This document shows, one piece after another, positions 6,830 to 9,376 of a DNA stretch of 9,376 nucleotides. The stretch's first letter is position 1. Every line of letters starts with the position of its first letter. The DNA lies in assembly GCA_936943315.1 (NCBI GenBank), contig CAKZJM010000388.1:1-9376 (forward strand). The letters run 5' to 3'. Position numbers and translations under genes: made by a program. The notes beneath the pieces are model-generated. The model saw only the letters and a list, made by a program, of their open reading frames with translations. It was not told the origin of the DNA and ran no database searches. Source of the DNA: an uncultured Methylophilus sp. (lineage in GTDB: Bacteria > Pseudomonadota > Gammaproteobacteria > Burkholderiales > Methylophilaceae).

Positions 6830-6876
6830 AGTGGCCTGACCAGGTGACCTGACCTTGCGATCTCACTTAGGCCACT
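6830..6876. repeat. Inverted repeat spanning the mocA/xdhC convergent junction
   Basis: AGTGGCCT (6830-6837) and AGGCCACT (6869-6876) are perfect 8-bp inverted copies 31 bases apart. The right arm covers part of the xdhC stop codon, and the left arm begins just after the mocA stop. Between them CCTGACC occurs twice (6835-6841 and 6848-6854). There is no T run, so it is not a classical intrinsic terminator; it may form an mRNA 3'-end structure. Confidence 0.4.
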
Positions 6877-7850
6877 GCGCGCTTAACCTCTGAATGCGCC
6901 ACGCCCGCCACTTGCAGTTGCGAACGCACCTGGATCAATTCAGCCAAGATAGAGACCGCAATCTCCGCCGGAGTGCGGCTACCAATCCGCAAACCGACCG
7001 GCCCATGCAAGCGGTTGACCTCCTGCTCGCTTAAATCAAAACTGCGCAAACGCTGCTTGCGCTTTTCCTGGTTTTTGACCGAGCCCAGCGCCCCCACGTA
7101 GAAAGCTTCTGACTTAAGCGCCTCAAGCAAAGCCATATCATCCAGCTTGGGATCATGCGTGACGGCGACAATCGCAGTATGCGTGTCTGGTGCAATCTCC
7201 AGCACCACATCATCCGGCATACCGGGCAACCAGTCTGCGCCCTCTACATGCCATTCGGCTCGCATTTCTTCGCGCGGGTCACAGATCGTGACATGAAAAT
7301 CCAGCGCTTGTGCCATGGCGGCCAGCACCGAACCGAGTTGATTGGCACCAATCACCAACAAACGCCATTGCGGACCAAAATAGCTGTGAAACCAGTCATC
7401 TTCGAGATACGGCAGACCTTCTGGCAACACCAGAGTGTGGCGCACCTCGCCACTGTGCAAATGGACTGACCGCTTCAACAAACGCCGTTGTGCCAAGCTG
7501 TCTAGCATGGGCGCCAATTGTGTGACATCTGCCAGCGGCTCGGCAAAAATCTTGAGTTGCCCGCCACACGGAATGCCAAACCGCTGTGCTTCCGCCTGGT
7601 TGATGCCATATTCAAGAATGGCAGGCTGCGCTGGCAATTGCTGATGCCTGGCTTTATCTGCCAGATCATCTTCAATGCAGCCGCCGGAGACTGAACCTAC
7701 CAGATGACCGTCTTCACGCACCACCAAAATGGCCCCCGGCAAGCGCGGCGCCGAGCCCCAGGTCTGGATGACCGTGAACAGGTGCGCACGATAGCCTTGT
7801 TGTAGCCACTCACTGGCGCGTTGCAGTACTTCCCAATCTGACGACTGCAT
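6867..7850 (-). CDS. xdhC: XdhC-family molybdenum cofactor insertion/sulfuration factor
   Basis: The 327-residue product has the two parts of the XdhC/CoxI family. The N-terminal part carries TWGSAPRLPGA (30-40), VGSVSGGCIEDDL (51-63) and GIPCGGQL (92-99), with the two conserved Cys at 58 and 95. The C-terminal Rossmann part carries VIGANQLGSVLAAMA (167-181), CDPRE (190-194), THDPKLDDMAL (231-241), YVGALGS (251-257) and GLRIGSRTPAEIAVSILAEL (286-305). XdhC proteins bind the finished molybdenum cofactor, promote its sulfuration and deliver it to a xanthine-oxidase-family apoenzyme in the cytoplasm. The start codon at 7850 lies 4 bases after the stop of the hydroxylase gene, and no strong separate ribosome site is visible, so translation is probably coupled. 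Related names are PaoD and CoxI-like; which enzyme it serves follows from the neighbour. Confidence 0.92.
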   Translation of the reverse strand: MQSSDWEVLQRASEWLQQGYRAHLFTVIQTWGSAPRLPGAILVVREDGHLVGSVSGGCIEDDLADKARHQQLPAQPAILEYGINQAEAQRFGIPCGGQLKIFAEPLADVTQLAPMLDSLAQRRLLKRSVHLHSGEVRHTLVLPEGLPYLEDDWFHSYFGPQWRLLVIGANQLGSVLAAMAQALDFHVTICDPREEMRAEWHVEGADWLPGMPDDVVLEIAPDTHTAIVAVTHDPKLDDMALLEALKSEAFYVGALGSVKNQEKRKQRLRSFDLSEQEVNRLHGPVGLRIGSRTPAEIAVSILAELIQVRSQLQVAGVAHSEVKRAVA

Positions 7851-7854
7851 AGAG

Positions 7855-9376
7855 TTAAGCCAATTGATCGCCTATGGGCAGACGGCGCAAACGCTTGCCG
7901 GTCGCAGCAAACACTGCATTGGCCACCGCTGGTGCCAGGGGTGGCACGCCAGGCTCGCCGACACCGCCCATCTTTTCAGTGCTCGGCACAATATGCACCT
8001 CCACTTTGGGCATATCTTTCATGCGCAACACCTGATAGTCGTGGAAGTTGGACTGTACCACCTGCCCCTCTTTAAAGCTGATTTCGCTGCTTAGCGCCGC
8101 CCCCAGGGCAAAAGCCACACAAGACTCCATTTGCGCTTTCACACCATCCGGGTTGACCGCCAGGCCGCAATCAATGGCGACGACCACGCGATGCACCTTA
8201 ACCTCGCCTTTAGTGACCGAGACTTCGGCCACTTCTGCCACATAGCTGCCAAACGATTCATGCACGGCAATGCCGCGGAATACACCTGCTGGCAGCGGCT
8301 TGCCCCAGCTCGCCTTATCGGCGGCCAGGTTCAAGGCGGCCAGATGGCGCGGATGGTCTTTGAGCAACTGGCGTCTGTAGGCGAGCGGATCCTGCTTGCT
8401 GGCATGTGCCAGCTCATCAATCAGGCTTTCCATCACGAAACCGGAGTGGCTATGCCCCACTGAGCGCCACCACAATACCGGCACATCGCTGGGCACGGAA
8501 TGCAGGTGCACCTGATGATTGGCCGTGCCTTTCACGTAAGGGGAATCTGCCACGCCTTCAACCGAAGTCGCATCAATACCATCCTTGATCATGACACCCT
8601 CAAATGGGGTCCCTTTGATGATAGACTGCCCCACCAGCGTGTGCTGCCATGCCAGCGGCTTGCCTTGTTTGTCCAACGCCACACTGGCGCGGTGCACAAA
8701 CATCGGACGGTAAAAACCGCCTTTGATGTCGTCTTCACGGCTCCAGACTGTTTTCACAGGCAATCCGGCCGCTTTAGCGACTTCAACCGCCTCGGAAACA
8801 AAGTCCGCCCGCGGGTTGGCACGACGGCCAAAGCCACCGCCCAAAAACTGGGTGTGGATGTTGACTTGTTCTGGCTTCAGGCCCAGGATTTTGGCCGCAG
8901 CGGCCTGGTCTGTGGTCTGCATCTGCGTGCCGGTCCAGATCTCGCAACCATGATCCGAAATTTTCACTGCGCAATTTAACGGCTCCATCGGTGCATGAGA
9001 GAGGTAAGGCAGCACATACTCTACATTCACAGTGTGCTTGGCCTGCTTGCTGGCACTGGCCACATCCCCGGCTTTGGCGGCTTGTACGCCAGGTTGTTGC
9101 GCCAGCGCCTGGTATTGTTTCACCAAGGCGGCTGAATCTGGTTTGTCATGTCCGGCCAGGTCCCACTCCAGCTTGAGCGCTTCGCGGCCTTGCTTGGCGG
9201 CCCAGTAATGCTCGGCAATCACCGCCACGCCGGTCGGCACCTTGACCACGTTGATCACGCCCGGCACCTTGCGTGCAGCGGTATCATCCACGCTTTTAAG
9301 TTGGGTTCCAAACACCGGCGCACGGGCGACCATCGCCACCTTCAACCCGTCAAACTGCACATCCTGGCCAAACTTG
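7855..9376 (-). CDS. iorB: Molybdopterin-binding large subunit, isoquinoline 1-oxidoreductase type (N-terminus outside window)
   Basis: The frame runs through the right edge (codons for KFGQD precede the GTG at 9360), so about 506 residues of the C-terminal part are seen; family members are usually around 700-750. Counting from 9360, VARAPVFG (11-18) and KVPGV (31-35) are the usual entry to the first molybdopterin domain, followed by SHAPMEPLN (121-129), the cofactor loop LGGGFGRR (173-180), TPFEGVMIKDGID (251-263), LWWRSVGHSHSGF (296-308), and GGVGEPG with the catalytic Glu469. The WWRSVGHSHSGF form rather than the FRGFG form of xanthine dehydrogenases points to the IorB/aldehyde-dehydrogenase subgroup, which pairs with a small 2Fe-2S subunit and usually has no FAD subunit. 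It would hydroxylate an N-heterocycle or oxidise an aldehyde; the substrate cannot be read from sequence. Some members carry a Tat signal, but the N-terminus is missing here. It forms an operon with xdhC. Confidence 0.92.
   Translation of the reverse strand, partial: KFGQDVQFDGLKVAMVARAPVFGTQLKSVDDTAARKVPGVINVVKVPTGVAVIAEHYWAAKQGREALKLEWDLAGHDKPDSAALVKQYQALAQQPGVQAAKAGDVASASKQAKHTVNVEYVLPYLSHAPMEPLNCAVKISDHGCEIWTGTQMQTTDQAAAAKILGLKPEQVNIHTQFLGGGFGRRANPRADFVSEAVEVAKAAGLPVKTVWSREDDIKGGFYRPMFVHRASVALDKQGKPLAWQHTLVGQSIIKGTPFEGVMIKDGIDATSVEGVADSPYVKGTANHQVHLHSVPSDVPVLWWRSVGHSHSGFVMESLIDELAHASKQDPLAYRRQLLKDHPRHLAALNLAADKASWGKPLPAGVFRGIAVHESFGSYVAEVAEVSVTKGEVKVHRVVVAIDCGLAVNPDGVKAQMESCVAFALGAALSSEISFKEGQVVQSNFHDYQVLRMKDMPKVEVHIVPSTEKMGGVGEPGVPPLAPAVANAVFAATGKRLRRLPIGDQLA

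Noticed and set aside
8500..8979. 159-codon open frame on the + strand inside the hydroxylase subunit gene
   Set aside because: It is antisense to conserved molybdopterin-binding sequence and has a composition typical of a shadow frame.

Overview
The window reads like ordinary chromosomal DNA of a Gram-negative proteobacterium. It encodes an inner-membrane peptide transporter of the SbmA/BacA type, a MipA/OmpV outer-membrane barrel, a cyclic-di-GMP phosphodiesterase domain and a molybdenum hydroxylase with its maturation factors. Base composition is mid-range by eye. I lean towards Betaproteobacteria, possibly a methylotroph-like lineage, but this is an impression from protein style and was not searched. 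I see no tRNA, rRNA, CRISPR, transposase, phage gene or integration site.

Layout from left to right: (1) the C-terminal part of an EAL-domain protein on the + strand; (2) sbmA on the - strand, with a perfect 14-bp palindrome in its upstream region; (3) a strong bidirectional terminator, then a small secreted or membrane-anchored protein of unknown function on the - strand; (4) a secreted trypsin-like protease with a C-terminal TPR-like region on the + strand; (5) a DUF3429-type membrane protein on the - strand; (6) a MipA/OmpV-family barrel on the + strand; (7) an LpqC/PHB-depolymerase-like secreted esterase on the - strand; (8) a MocA-like molybdopterin cytidylyltransferase on the + strand; (9) an XdhC-family protein and, 4 bases upstream of it, the large molybdopterin subunit of an isoquinoline 1-oxidoreductase-type hydroxylase, both on the - strand, the latter running off the right edge.

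Almost every gene is its own unit. Strands alternate, giving four convergent pairs with gaps of only 10 to 40 bases. At three of these junctions a good inverted repeat overlaps one or both stop codons, which suggests compact shared 3' ends. The only clear operon is the hydroxylase subunit plus xdhC. Together with mocA these form a functional module: MocA makes the cytosine-dinucleotide form of the molybdenum cofactor, XdhC binds, protects and inserts it, and the large subunit uses it to hydroxylate a heterocycle or oxidise an aldehyde. The 2Fe-2S subunit is not in the window and would be expected beyond the right edge.

I found no convincing previously undescribed system. The points most worth a second look are the palindrome upstream of sbmA, the PDZ-less protease with its C-terminal helical/TPR region, the unknown small secreted protein, and the inverted repeats at the convergent gene ends.
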